From Candidatus Omnitrophota bacterium (GTDB taxonomy: Bacteria > Omnitrophota > Gorgyraeia > B26-G9): a stretch of 17,551 nt of DNA. The notes under the pieces are model-generated. The model saw only the letters and a program-made list of their open reading frames with translations, was not told the DNA's origin and searched no databases. This document shows, in pieces, positions 7,015 through 14,027 of the stretch. The stretch spans positions 1 through 17,551 of the forward strand of contig JAQULA010000013.1 in assembly GCA_028718845.1 (NCBI GenBank). Reading direction: 5' to 3'. The position numbers and the translations under genes were made by a program. Numbering within the stretch: position 1 is the stretch's first letter; each line of letters begins with the position of its first letter.

Positions 7015-8224
7015 ATATCGGGCAAAAAAGGGGCCGGGGAATATCGTGGAATCGCAGCTTATCGCGGCTTCGCGGGATGAAGCTATCGAGCGGATCAATC
7101 AGCTGGGCTATGTTCCGGTGCGGGTGGAAGAGGTCCAGTCGGGGACGGTGTCTTCGGGGGCGAGGTTCGCCGGGATTGTCCGGGCGGTAAAAGGTAAACA
7201 CGTGACCGTATTTACCCGGCAGTTGGCGATTTTGCTTAAATCCGGGGTCCCGATTCTCAAGGCAATGACTATTCTGGCGGATCAATCGCTTAATCCGTAT
7301 TTTAAAACCGTGCTGGAAACGGTACGCAGTGAAATTAAAAACGGGAAAACGCTTTCTTCGGCATTGGCTTTGTTTCCCCAGCTGTTTTCTCCGTTATATT
7401 TGTCTCTGGTGCGTGCCGGTGAAGAAAGCGGGACGCTGGACCAGGCGCTGCTGCGTATTGCCGAATATCGCTTTAAGCAGGAGCAAATGTTTTCCCAGGT
7501 GCGTACGGCATTGACCTACCCCGTATTGATGGCTATCGTCGGGATTGGTACGATAATTTTCATGCTGACGTTTGTGATGCCCCGGTTACTGACGATTTTT
7601 TCCCGGGTCGGTCAGGAACTGCCGTTACCGACAAAAATCCTTATCGGCGTCAGTAATTTCCTGACCCAGCCCTGGGTGTGGTTTGTTTCCGGGGGCGTGA
7701 TCCTGCTGGCGGTCGGGGTCCTGCGGCGGCACAACCGGACCAAACGTGAACGGTTATTGATGAGCTATGTCCAACTGCACGTACCGTTATTCGGAGAAAT
7801 ATTTTTAAGGGCCGAGCTGGCCCGGTTCAGCCGGACTTTGGAATTGCTGCTGATCAGCGGGATCCAATTGCTGAAGGCGATCCAGATCAGTATCCCGACC
7901 TTAAATAATGAGATAATCCGCAATGAGCTGCAGCATGTGTATGAGGTGATTGAACAGGGCGGCTCGTTTGGACAAACGTTGAACCGGTCGGCGGTATTTC
8001 CGAAATTCATGGTCAATCTGGTGAGCGTGGGTGAGGAATCCGGGAAACTTGAAGAGGCCCTGCAGGAACTTACCCTGACCTATGAGTCCGAGACCGATGA
8101 AGCGGTGAAAGTAATGACCAATCTTTTGGAACCGCTGATGATCCTGGGGATGGGGATAGTGGTCGGGTTTATTATTATTTCCATGCTGTTGCCGGTTTTC
8201 CAACTGAACATGATGGTACAATAA
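7001..8224 (+). CDS. gspF: T2SS/T4P inner-membrane platform protein GspF
   Basis: Polytopic inner-membrane protein on which the GspE motor acts, 407 residues (usual ~400). Seen: a short cytoplasmic head (1-46); a first T2SF domain beginning near 'VTVFTRQLAILLKSGVPILKAM' with the family's 'RAGEESGTLDQAL'; membrane segments at about 174-194 and 224-242; a second T2SF domain with 'FSRTLELLLISGIQLLKAI' and 'VSVGEESGKLEEAL'; and a final membrane segment (~377-400). The paired 'GEESG.L..AL' motifs are diagnostic of GspF/PilC. ATG 7001 is preferred over the longer GTG start. Order gspE - hybrid - gspF is the standard E-F order with one gene inserted. Confidence 0.95.
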   Translation: MAIFKYRAKKGPGNIVESQLIAASRDEAIERINQLGYVPVRVEEVQSGTVSSGARFAGIVRAVKGKHVTVFTRQLAILLKSGVPILKAMTILADQSLNPYFKTVLETVRSEIKNGKTLSSALALFPQLFSPLYLSLVRAGEESGTLDQALLRIAEYRFKQEQMFSQVRTALTYPVLMAIVGIGTIIFMLTFVMPRLLTIFSRVGQELPLPTKILIGVSNFLTQPWVWFVSGGVILLAVGVLRRHNRTKRERLLMSYVQLHVPLFGEIFLRAELARFSRTLELLLISGIQLLKAIQISIPTLNNEIIRNELQHVYEVIEQGGSFGQTLNRSAVFPKFMVNLVSVGEESGKLEEALQELTLTYESETDEAVKVMTNLLEPLMILGMGIVVGFIIISMLLPVFQLNMMVQ

Positions 8225-8226
8225 TC

Positions 8227-9081
8227 TTGAAAATACGAACGGGTTTTGCCGTGCTGTTTTTTTTATCGGCCGCATCGGCGGGATGGTCCGCCGGGGCATG
8301 GCCGGAAATACGCGGGGAACATTTTGTCGTGTCTTATGCTCCGGAACACCAGGATTTTGCCGAAAATACGGCGCGCAAAGCCGAAGATTATTACAACTCG
8401 ATTGCCGATGACCTGGGCTATGCGCGGTATTCTAATTTTTGGAAATGGGAAAATCGGGTAAAAATTTTTATTTTTCCCGATCATGCCGCGTATATCCGGG
8501 CCTCCGGACAGGCGGAATGGTCGAACGGCATGGCTAATTATACGCGTAAAGAGATCAGCAGCTTTGCGGGGAGTGAAGATTTCCTGAATACGATATTACC
8601 GCATGAAATAGCCCACCTGGTTTTTCGTGATTTCGTCGGATTTAAGGGCGAGGTCCCGTTGTGGCTGGATGAAGGCGTGGCCCAATGGGAAGAGAAAAAC
8701 AATCGGGATCAGCGTGTGGTTTTGTTCCGGAAGTTTGTCCGGGATAAGGTACTGCTGTCGCTGCAGGATATGATGCGGCTGGACGTGCGGACGCTGCGGG
8801 ATAACGCGACCATTCGCATGCGCGGAGTCACTCTCGGCGGAGAAGAAACGACGGTTCTTTTTGTCAGCGATAATAAACTGGTCGAATTATATTATGTCCA
8901 GGCTTTTTCTTTGGTGATGTTTCTGACCGAGCGCTACGGAACGGATAGTTTTATTAATTTTTGCCGAAAGCTCCGTAATGGAGACTCGATAGAGAAGGCA
9001 TTGCAAGGCGCATATCCGACCCAGATACGTAGTCTTGTCGACCTGGAGAAACTGTGGCTGGAGTATGTAAGGGGATTGTAA
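8227..9081 (+). CDS. Secreted HExxH zinc metallopeptidase, peptidase MA-like
   Basis: 284 residues, predicted exported: Lys-Ile-Arg, a hydrophobic core ('FAVLFFLSAASA') and a small-residue cleavage region near 20-24 form a signal peptide. The catalytic motif is His126-Glu127-x-x-His130, with Glu149 in 'WLDEG' as probable third zinc ligand, the gluzincin arrangement typical of the peptidase MA group. The TTG start two bases after gspF gives the complete signal peptide; there is no clear Shine-Dalgarno, so translation probably depends on coupling to gspF. It sits between gspF and gspG, where T2SS operons do not usually carry a protease. It could be an exported substrate or act on pilus/envelope proteins. 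It is not the prepilin peptidase GspO, which is a membrane aspartic protease. Confidence 0.82.
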   Translation: MKIRTGFAVLFFLSAASAGWSAGAWPEIRGEHFVVSYAPEHQDFAENTARKAEDYYNSIADDLGYARYSNFWKWENRVKIFIFPDHAAYIRASGQAEWSNGMANYTRKEISSFAGSEDFLNTILPHEIAHLVFRDFVGFKGEVPLWLDEGVAQWEEKNNRDQRVVLFRKFVRDKVLLSLQDMMRLDVRTLRDNATIRMRGVTLGGEETTVLFVSDNKLVELYYVQAFSLVMFLTERYGTDSFINFCRKLRNGDSIEKALQGAYPTQIRSLVDLEKLWLEYVRGL

Positions 9082-9083
9082 AC

Positions 9084-9111
9084 GGTCCATAGTCCACGGA
9101 CCGTTGTCCAC
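9084..9111 (+). repeat. Degenerate heptad tandem repeat with inverted repeat
   Basis: Directly after the peptidase stop codon the sequence falls into 7-base units GGTCCAT, AGTCCAC, GGACCGT, TGTCCAC. The third unit is inverted in sense, so AACGGTCC (9081-9088) and GGACCGTT (9098-9105) form a perfect 8-base stem with a 9-base loop. No T-run follows, so it is unlikely to be a rho-independent terminator. It resembles decayed intergenic heptanucleotide repeats. Confidence 0.55.
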
Positions 9112-9225
9112 AGAAAGAAACCGGAGGCCGATGGTCGCAAAAGCCAAGGAACATGTAAAAAGGTAAAAATAAAAAGACGAGATATCCGTAAATTAAGAAA
9201 TACAGGAAAATCAGAGGAGGGAACA

Positions 9226-9630
9226 ATGAACAGGAAAAGCGGGTTTACCTTGATTGAACTAATGCTGGTGGTGATTATCATCGGAGCGTTGGCGGCAATG
9301 GTGCTGCCGCGTTTGGCCGGGCGTTCCGAGCAGGCGCGCGTAGCCGCCGCGCGCGCGGATGTGCGGGCAAATATCGCCACCGGGTTGAAATTATATGAGC
9401 TGGATAACGGGCAGTTTCCGACAACCGGTGAAGGGTTGAAGGCTTTATTGACCAAACCGTCCACGGCAAACAACTGGAACGGTCCGTATCTGGAAAAAGA
9501 CCCGGTTGATCCCTGGGGCCGGACCTATGAATACAAATCGCCCGGGCAGCACCGGCCGCAGGATTATGACCTGTTTTCCCTGGGCAAGGACGGGCAAGAG
9601 GGAAATGATGATGTTACGAATTGGGACTGA
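9226..9630 (+). CDS. gspG: T2SS major pseudopilin GspG
   Basis: Main subunit of the pseudopilus, 134 residues. The type III prepilin leader MNRKSG is cleaved before Phe in 'G-FTLIELMLVVIIIGALAAMVLP', with Glu at mature position 5. The C-terminal part carries GspG hallmarks: 'FPTTGEGLKALLTKP', 'GPYLEKDPVDPWGR', 'YEYKSPG', and a terminal 'GKDGQEGNDDVTNW' with the acidic calcium-binding loop of this family. A strong GAGGAGG (9214-9220) five bases before ATG suggests high expression, as expected for the major pseudopilin. The 144-base gap upstream holds a heptad repeat and A-rich sequence. It overlaps gspI by 23 bases. Confidence 0.96.
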   Translation: MNRKSGFTLIELMLVVIIIGALAAMVLPRLAGRSEQARVAAARADVRANIATGLKLYELDNGQFPTTGEGLKALLTKPSTANNWNGPYLEKDPVDPWGRTYEYKSPGQHRPQDYDLFSLGKDGQEGNDDVTNWD

Positions 9631-10024
9631 TCGGACCCGGGGTTTTACGCTGGTCGAAGTTATGGCCGCAACCATGATCCTCTCGCTGGGAATGGTGGTT
9701 ATTTTTGAAGTTTTTTTGGTCACCCTGGACACTTCAAGATTTTTTGATAACCGGGTTAATGCGCAATGGCTGGTTAATGAGGAGATGTGGCGGATACAGG
9801 ATATCCTGGATCAACCGTGGGAAACGTTTATGCCGCAGCAGTTATCCGGTACGGTTATGCTGGGGACAACTCCTTGTGCCTGGCAAGTGACTTTGGATCT
9901 TGTGGACGTACAGCAGGAATTATATCGTTTGGATGCGCGGGCAGAGTGGCGGCAGGGCCTTAAACAATGCCGAATTCAGCGGGTAACCATGGTGAAACGG
10001 AATTTCAGCAATGCTACTTATTGA
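9608..10024 (+). CDS. gspI: T2SS minor pseudopilin, GspI-like
   Basis: About 138 residues. Prepilin leader 'MMLRIGTDRTRG' is followed by 'FTLVEVMAATMILSLGMVVIF' with Glu at mature position 5, then 'AQWLVNEEMW' like the 'A..LAEN.L' helix of GspI. Three in-frame ATGs at 9605, 9608 and 9611 compete; AGAGGG just upstream best fits 9608 or 9611, and the difference is one residue. Position between gspG and gspJ/gspK fits GspI, a member of the pseudopilus tip complex; gspH is missing from its usual place between G and I. Assignment as I rather than H rests on order and on the short periplasmic domain. The 3' end overlaps gspJ by 14 bases. Confidence 0.78.
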   Translation: MMLRIGTDRTRGFTLVEVMAATMILSLGMVVIFEVFLVTLDTSRFFDNRVNAQWLVNEEMWRIQDILDQPWETFMPQQLSGTVMLGTTPCAWQVTLDLVDVQQELYRLDARAEWRQGLKQCRIQRVTMVKRNFSNATY

Positions 10025-10700
10025 TCATCCCGGGAACTTTAAGGTAAACCCTGCTCGGCCGGCCGAGGGCCGGAGCGCCGGAATTATTTACGCGTTGAGC
10101 TCGCGGCGTGGTTTCACTTTTGTGGAAATGATGCTGGCCAGCGTGCTGGTAGCGATAATCGCCGTGGCGATATACGGCATGTTGTCCAACGGTATAAAAG
10201 TTTGGGAACGCGTCTCCGGTAAGTCTTCGGCTATCGATGTAAATATCTTTGTCGATCGCATCGGCATGGACCTGAAAAATTGTCTTTACTTTAATAATAT
10301 TGAATTCAGCGGAACTTCGACGAGTCTGGAATTTCCCGCCGTTATCGCCCAGACGGCCCGGGAAAATCAAAATCCCTCTCCGATCAGCCGTATTAACTAT
10401 AGTTACGATTCCGATTCGCAAACCGTGCAGAGAGGCAGTGTCGACTGTCTTCTATCCGCCCAACAACCGGATTCGCGGGTTATGGTCGAGGGGGTTCAGG
10501 ATCTTGATTTTGCGTATTATTTTTTTGATAAGGAAAAGAACCTGTTTTTTTGGGTTCCACAGTGGCCTCCGGAGGGCGTTATCCAAGCCGGAGCATATCC
10601 TTTGGCCGTGCGAATTTCCCTGGAGATCCCGGCCGGGGATACCGTCGAACGGCTCGTGAAAACTATTTCTCTTCCAATCGGAGGCCTTGGCGAACAGTGA
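10011..10700 (+). CDS. gspJ: T2SS minor pseudopilin, GspJ-like
   Basis: 229 residues from ATG 10011. After an unusually long ~35-residue leader comes 'RRG-FTFVEMMLASVLVAIIAVAIYGML' with Glu at mature position 5, then a helix containing 'VWERV' and 'FVDRIGMDLKN', like the 'L.RDL' helix of GspJ, and a beta-rich C-terminal domain with 'VQDLDFAYYF' that matches GspJ's 'V..L.F.Y' strand. GspJ joins I and K at the pseudopilus tip. The leader is odd: its codons contain a perfect 14-base palindrome (10054-10067), and a TTG at 10095 would give a normal short leader (M-S-S-R-R-G), though without a good ribosome binding site. Its TGA overlaps the gspK GTG (GTGA). Confidence 0.8.
   Translation: MLLIDHPGNFKVNPARPAEGRSAGIIYALSSRRGFTFVEMMLASVLVAIIAVAIYGMLSNGIKVWERVSGKSSAIDVNIFVDRIGMDLKNCLYFNNIEFSGTSTSLEFPAVIAQTARENQNPSPISRINYSYDSDSQTVQRGSVDCLLSAQQPDSRVMVEGVQDLDFAYYFFDKEKNLFFWVPQWPPEGVIQAGAYPLAVRISLEIPAGDTVERLVKTISLPIGGLGEQ
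10054..10067. repeat. Perfect 14-base palindrome in the gspJ leader
   Basis: CTCGGCCGGCCGAG reads the same on both strands and is followed by CCGG-AGCG-CCGG. It falls between the gspI stop and the gspJ processing site and may be a REP-like insertion or a recombination relic. Confidence 0.45.
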
Positions 10701-11791
10701 AATACCGAAAACCGGAAAATACTGCGTCCCGGGGGCGGGAAAAAGGGAGTGTCCTGGTTTTAGTATTATGGACGCTCGGTTTGCTGAGCGTGTTCGCGTT
10801 ATACCTGGGCGACGGGGTCCGTCAGCGCCTGGAATTCTTAAGCCGCATCGAAGCCCGCAATAAATTGCAATGTATCGCTGAGGCCGGAGTGAAACGGGCG
10901 ATTGCGGTTATCGGCAATATTGATAAGAAAAGCGAGTATATTGATCTGCATCAGCCGTGGAGTTATGATCCCGGGACTTTTTGTGCCGCCGCACTGGACG
11001 GAGGCACGTTTACCGTCGGGTATACCTACGACGCTCAGGAATATGCCGCCGGTGAATCCGCGGCAGATACGCTCAAGACGATGTATGGAGCGGCCGATGC
11101 CGAAAGCCGGCTTAATGTCAATACTTCCGGCCGCGAGGAATTGCTGCGGCTTATCCAGCGGACCGCGGAACTGGACCCGGCTACGGCCGGTGCGATCGCT
11201 TCCGCTATTATCGACTGGAGAGACAGCGACGGCGCGTCGTTGGCGGACGGGGCCGAAGACGACTATTATAGTGGGCTGCGCTACGGGTACGCCTGCAAAA
11301 ATTTCCCCTTTCAAACCATAGAAGAGTTGTGGTATGTTAAAGGCATAACTCCCGCGGTTTATTACCGGATAGAGCCGTTCCTTACGGTATATGGATCGGG
11401 AAAAGTCAATATCAATACGGCGGGCGCGACGGCTTTGTCCGCGCTGGGGCTAAGTGATGCGCTGGTAGAGAAGGTCCTGCAGTTTCGCTGCGGGGAGGAT
11501 GGAGCGGAGGCGACCGCGGACGATCGGGCTTTTACGACGGAAGGTTCGATTGTCGGACAGGTCGGCCAGGCTGTCGTGCTGACCGCTGAGGAAGAAGAAC
11601 AATGGTCCGGTTTGGTCGCGGCCGTGCGGTTTTCCATATTTTCCCTAGTATTCATTATCCGGTGCGTAGCGAAATTAGATAAGGAATCGGGCACGTGCCG
11701 TGTCGAATGCGTGATCGAAAAAGATATGCGGGATAAGTCGACCCGGGCCGGGGTTATCCTGGACTGGCGCATGCAGTATGGCGCGGAGTGA
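10697..11791 (+). CDS. gspK: T2SS minor pseudopilin GspK
   Basis: Largest minor pseudopilin, which caps the pseudopilus tip, 364 residues from GTG 10697. The longer open frame upstream lies inside gspJ; GTG overlaps its stop and leaves 'MKYRKPEN..SRGREKG-SVLVLVLWTLGLLSVFAL'. As usual for GspK, mature position 5 is hydrophobic, not Glu. Hallmarks: 'CIAEAGVKRAIA', two helical SAM-like regions starting at 'ESRLNVNTSGREELLRLI' and 'GKVNINTAGATALSALG', plus 'IIDWRDSDG', 'GAEDDYY' and 'NFPFQTIEELWYVKGI'. The acidic residues of these loops fit the calcium sites of the family. The stop codon lies inside a heptad repeat. Confidence 0.94.
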   Translation: MKYRKPENTASRGREKGSVLVLVLWTLGLLSVFALYLGDGVRQRLEFLSRIEARNKLQCIAEAGVKRAIAVIGNIDKKSEYIDLHQPWSYDPGTFCAAALDGGTFTVGYTYDAQEYAAGESAADTLKTMYGAADAESRLNVNTSGREELLRLIQRTAELDPATAGAIASAIIDWRDSDGASLADGAEDDYYSGLRYGYACKNFPFQTIEELWYVKGITPAVYYRIEPFLTVYGSGKVNINTAGATALSALGLSDALVEKVLQFRCGEDGAEATADDRAFTTEGSIVGQVGQAVVLTAEEEEQWSGLVAAVRFSIFSLVFIIRCVAKLDKESGTCRVECVIEKDMRDKSTRAGVILDWRMQYGAE

Positions 11792-11820
11792 CAAGTTATA
11801 AGTGATGAATGACGGGTAAA
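11786..11820 (+). repeat. Degenerate heptad tandem repeat overlapping the gspK stop
   Basis: Five contiguous 7-base units: GAGTGAC, AAGTTAT, AAGTGAT, GAATGAC, GGGTAAA, consensus about RAGTGAY. The first unit contains the gspK TGA. It has the same 7-base period as the array at 9084 but a different consensus. Confidence 0.55.
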
Positions 11821-11878
11821 ACCAGAAAAAAGAATAAGATAATTCAACTTTCGGGAAGCAGATAAGGTCTTATAAACA

Positions 11879-13324
11879 ATGATACGTGTTGACCAAAATC
11901 GAGATGTTATCGGCATTGATTTCAGCGGCGAAGAGCTGACGCTGTCTTATTGGAAGAAGACCGGACGACAGACCGAATTTGTCAATCTTCTTCATTACCC
12001 TATCCAGGGCTTGAGTGAAGATGATATCGCCGCGATGATTGCCAAGATAATTAAGGATCTGAAAATCAAGAATCCGTATATCGTCGCGGTCATTCCGCTG
12101 CATTTGGCCATCACCAAGAACCTGGAAATCCCTTCCCTGGATGCCCAGGAAATCCGGGAGATTATCGATCTGCAGTCCGGCCGGCAAACTCCGTATTCGC
12201 GGGAGGAGATTATCGTTGATTATATCAATATCGGAACCTACCGGCAGAGTTATACCAAAATTTTACTGGTGATCGTTACCCGCAGCGCAATCAAACGTCA
12301 GGTTACGATTATTGAAAAAGCCGGTTTTCGTATTGAAAAACTCTGCTTTGCTCCGGAGGGCATCAGTCAGGTTTGTCAGGGGCAGGCCGGGAAAGAAGCG
12401 GCGCAGGCCACGATCGGGATTATTCATGTCGATGCTAATTTCACCGATTTTATCGTCGCGCTGCGGGGGATTCCGATTTTCACCCGGACGATTCCGATTG
12501 GAGTGAAACACCTTTCCGTGGATGAAGCCAAGTTTAAACTCAAGTTTGCGGAAGAATTGAAAAATTCGCTGGAAACCTACCAGTCCGAAGATATCGATGT
12601 TCCCCCGTCGACGCTGATGCTGACCGGGGCGACGGGGCCGGAGAGTGTCCTGGAATCGGTTATCGTTCCGGAGGTGCGCATTTCTTTGCGGCGATTCGCT
12701 TATATTGATTTCCTGCCGCTGCATCATGATGTCGCCGCGATCCCGGCGCTGACCCAGCAGCTTTCCTTTTTCAATGTTACGGCGTTGTTCGTGGCCCCGC
12801 GGCCGATGACGGTCGACCTTGTTCCGGAAGAGATAAAATTAAAGCGTCTTTTTGAGGCCCGGACCCGGGAGTTGATGAAAATGAGTGTTTCGATCATATG
12901 CATCGTGCTGCTGGTCGGGGTGGCGTTTCTGGGGAAGATGTATTCGAAAGGATTGTACCTGGAAACATTAAAAAAACAGGATAATACCTACAGCGGAGAG
13001 TCGCAGGTTTTGGAAAAAGCGATGGAACGGATCCGACTCATTAAACATTATCTTAAGACCCGGGGGCACGCTTTGCAGGTTATCTCGGCGCTGTATGATA
13101 CCGTTCCAAAGAGTATTATGCTCAGCGACATTAAAGTCGATGCCGAACGGAATGTGTCGCTTAAAGGAACGGCCCAGGCGATGTCGAACGTATTTTCATT
13201 CGTCAGCGCGCTGGAGAAATCGAACTATTTCGGCAATGTGAAAACAAACTACACGACTTCGCGCAAGCAGGATGCCCAGGATGTGGCCGATTTCGGCATT
13301 TCGTGCGTGATCAAAGACAGGTAA
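11879..13324 (+). CDS. gspL: GspL-like protein: PilM-type actin-fold domain fused to a PilN-type domain
   Basis: 481 residues. Residues 1-~330 form a PilM/GspL cytoplasmic domain of the actin-like ATPase fold: 'VIGIDFSGEELTLSYW' at the start, 'ITKNLEIPSLDAQEIREIIDLQSGRQTPY' (PilM-like), 'GIIHVDANFTDFIVALRG' as the second phosphate-binding strand pair, and 'LMLTGATGPESVLES' in the region that is usually 'LSGGGA'. One membrane segment at ~337-356 follows, then a periplasmic PilN-like part with 'VISALYDTVPKSIMLSDIKVD' and 'SVFSFVSALEKS'-type strands. In T2SS this single-pass protein links GspE to GspM. The fused layout is that of GspL rather than separate PilM and PilN. It is preceded by an 87-base gap with heptad repeats. 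Confidence 0.85.
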   Translation: MIRVDQNRDVIGIDFSGEELTLSYWKKTGRQTEFVNLLHYPIQGLSEDDIAAMIAKIIKDLKIKNPYIVAVIPLHLAITKNLEIPSLDAQEIREIIDLQSGRQTPYSREEIIVDYINIGTYRQSYTKILLVIVTRSAIKRQVTIIEKAGFRIEKLCFAPEGISQVCQGQAGKEAAQATIGIIHVDANFTDFIVALRGIPIFTRTIPIGVKHLSVDEAKFKLKFAEELKNSLETYQSEDIDVPPSTLMLTGATGPESVLESVIVPEVRISLRRFAYIDFLPLHHDVAAIPALTQQLSFFNVTALFVAPRPMTVDLVPEEIKLKRLFEARTRELMKMSVSIICIVLLVGVAFLGKMYSKGLYLETLKKQDNTYSGESQVLEKAMERIRLIKHYLKTRGHALQVISALYDTVPKSIMLSDIKVDAERNVSLKGTAQAMSNVFSFVSALEKSNYFGNVKTNYTTSRKQDAQDVADFGISCVIKDR

Positions 13325-13339
13325 CGGAAAGAGCGGGTT

Positions 13340-13879
13340 ATGCAGGAGTTCATGGCGCGGTTGTCCAAACGGGAAAAAACGGTCTTAACGCTGTCGGTTA
13401 TATTTGTGCTGCTGGCGCTGCTGGATCGTGCCGTTTTGCATCCGATTATCGAAAAGATCACTTCGTTTGAGCAAGAGATCAAAGATACGGAATATGTCAT
13501 GACCAAAAACCTGAAAATTCTGCAGCAGCGCCGGCGTATCGAGCGCGAGGAAAAAAAATTCGCCTCCTACCTGATACCGGCGCGTTCGGACGAAGAAGAA
13601 ACTGCGGCGCTTTTGCGGGAAATCGAGAATTATGCCAGAACCGCGGCGGTGTATCTGGTCGATTTGAAACCAGCGGGCGTGGAATCGGACGGGGTAACGA
13701 AAAAATTTTCAATCAGTGTCAGTTGCGAATCGGAGCTGGAGCAATTGATCCGGTTTATGCATTCTATCGAAAGTTCGGATGTCCTGATGCAGGTCGGCGC
13801 TTTTTCTTTGAGCCCGAAATCGAAACAATCAAGCGTTACCAAGTGTGAACTGCTGATTTATAAAATCGTTCTGCTTTAA
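13340..13879 (+). CDS. gspM: GspM/PilO-like inner-membrane protein
   Basis: 179 residues: a short cytoplasmic stretch, one membrane segment ('TVLTLSVIFVLLALLDRAVL', ~14-33), a coiled-coil-prone region with 'IEREEKKFASYLIP', and a small ferredoxin-like domain with 'LLREIENYARTAAVYLVDLKPAG' and 'ELEQLIRFMHSIESSDVLMQV', which fits PilO ('L...L..I....  ..PAG'). It follows the GspL-like gene by 15 bases, the normal L-M order. An alternative ATG at 13352 has AGGAG too close (3 bases). It is the last recognised gene of this transcription unit; no classic terminator is visible before the pgk promoter. Confidence 0.82.
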   Translation: MQEFMARLSKREKTVLTLSVIFVLLALLDRAVLHPIIEKITSFEQEIKDTEYVMTKNLKILQQRRRIEREEKKFASYLIPARSDEEETAALLREIENYARTAAVYLVDLKPAGVESDGVTKKFSISVSCESELEQLIRFMHSIESSDVLMQVGAFSLSPKSKQSSVTKCELLIYKIVLL

Positions 13880-13949
13880 CGGCTTTCCGTAACGGGCCCG
13901 CGTCTATCGGCGATAATGAACGGCGGTCGGCGGTTTTCCGGCAAGACAG

Positions 13950-13978
13950 TTGCATGGGCGCTGCGGCAATGGTATAAT
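13950..13978 (+). promoter_or_regulatory. Extended -10 promoter of pgk
   Basis: TTGCAT (13950-13955), a 17-base spacer and a consensus TATAAT (13973-13978) preceded by TG (TGG-TATAAT), an extended -10. Transcription would begin near 13985, about 43 bases before the pgk ATG. It starts the pgk-pseudopilin unit. Confidence 0.75.
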
Positions 13979-14027
13979 TAAAACTCAATTATTAGCGTAT
14001 CCATAAAATCCATAAGGAGGTAGAACG

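Noticed and set aside
9081..9105. Rho-independent terminator after the peptidase gene
   Set aside because: The 8-base stem is perfect but is followed by GTCCACAG rather than a T-run, and it is explained by a flipped heptad repeat.
9131..9166. Tiny 11-codon open frame with GGAGG just upstream
   Set aside because: The spacing is too short (3 bases), the peptide has no recognisable feature, and it sits in low-complexity intergenic sequence.
10550..10696. Longer gspK start
   Set aside because: This part lies inside gspJ in another frame; the GTG overlapping the gspJ stop gives a normal GspK leader.
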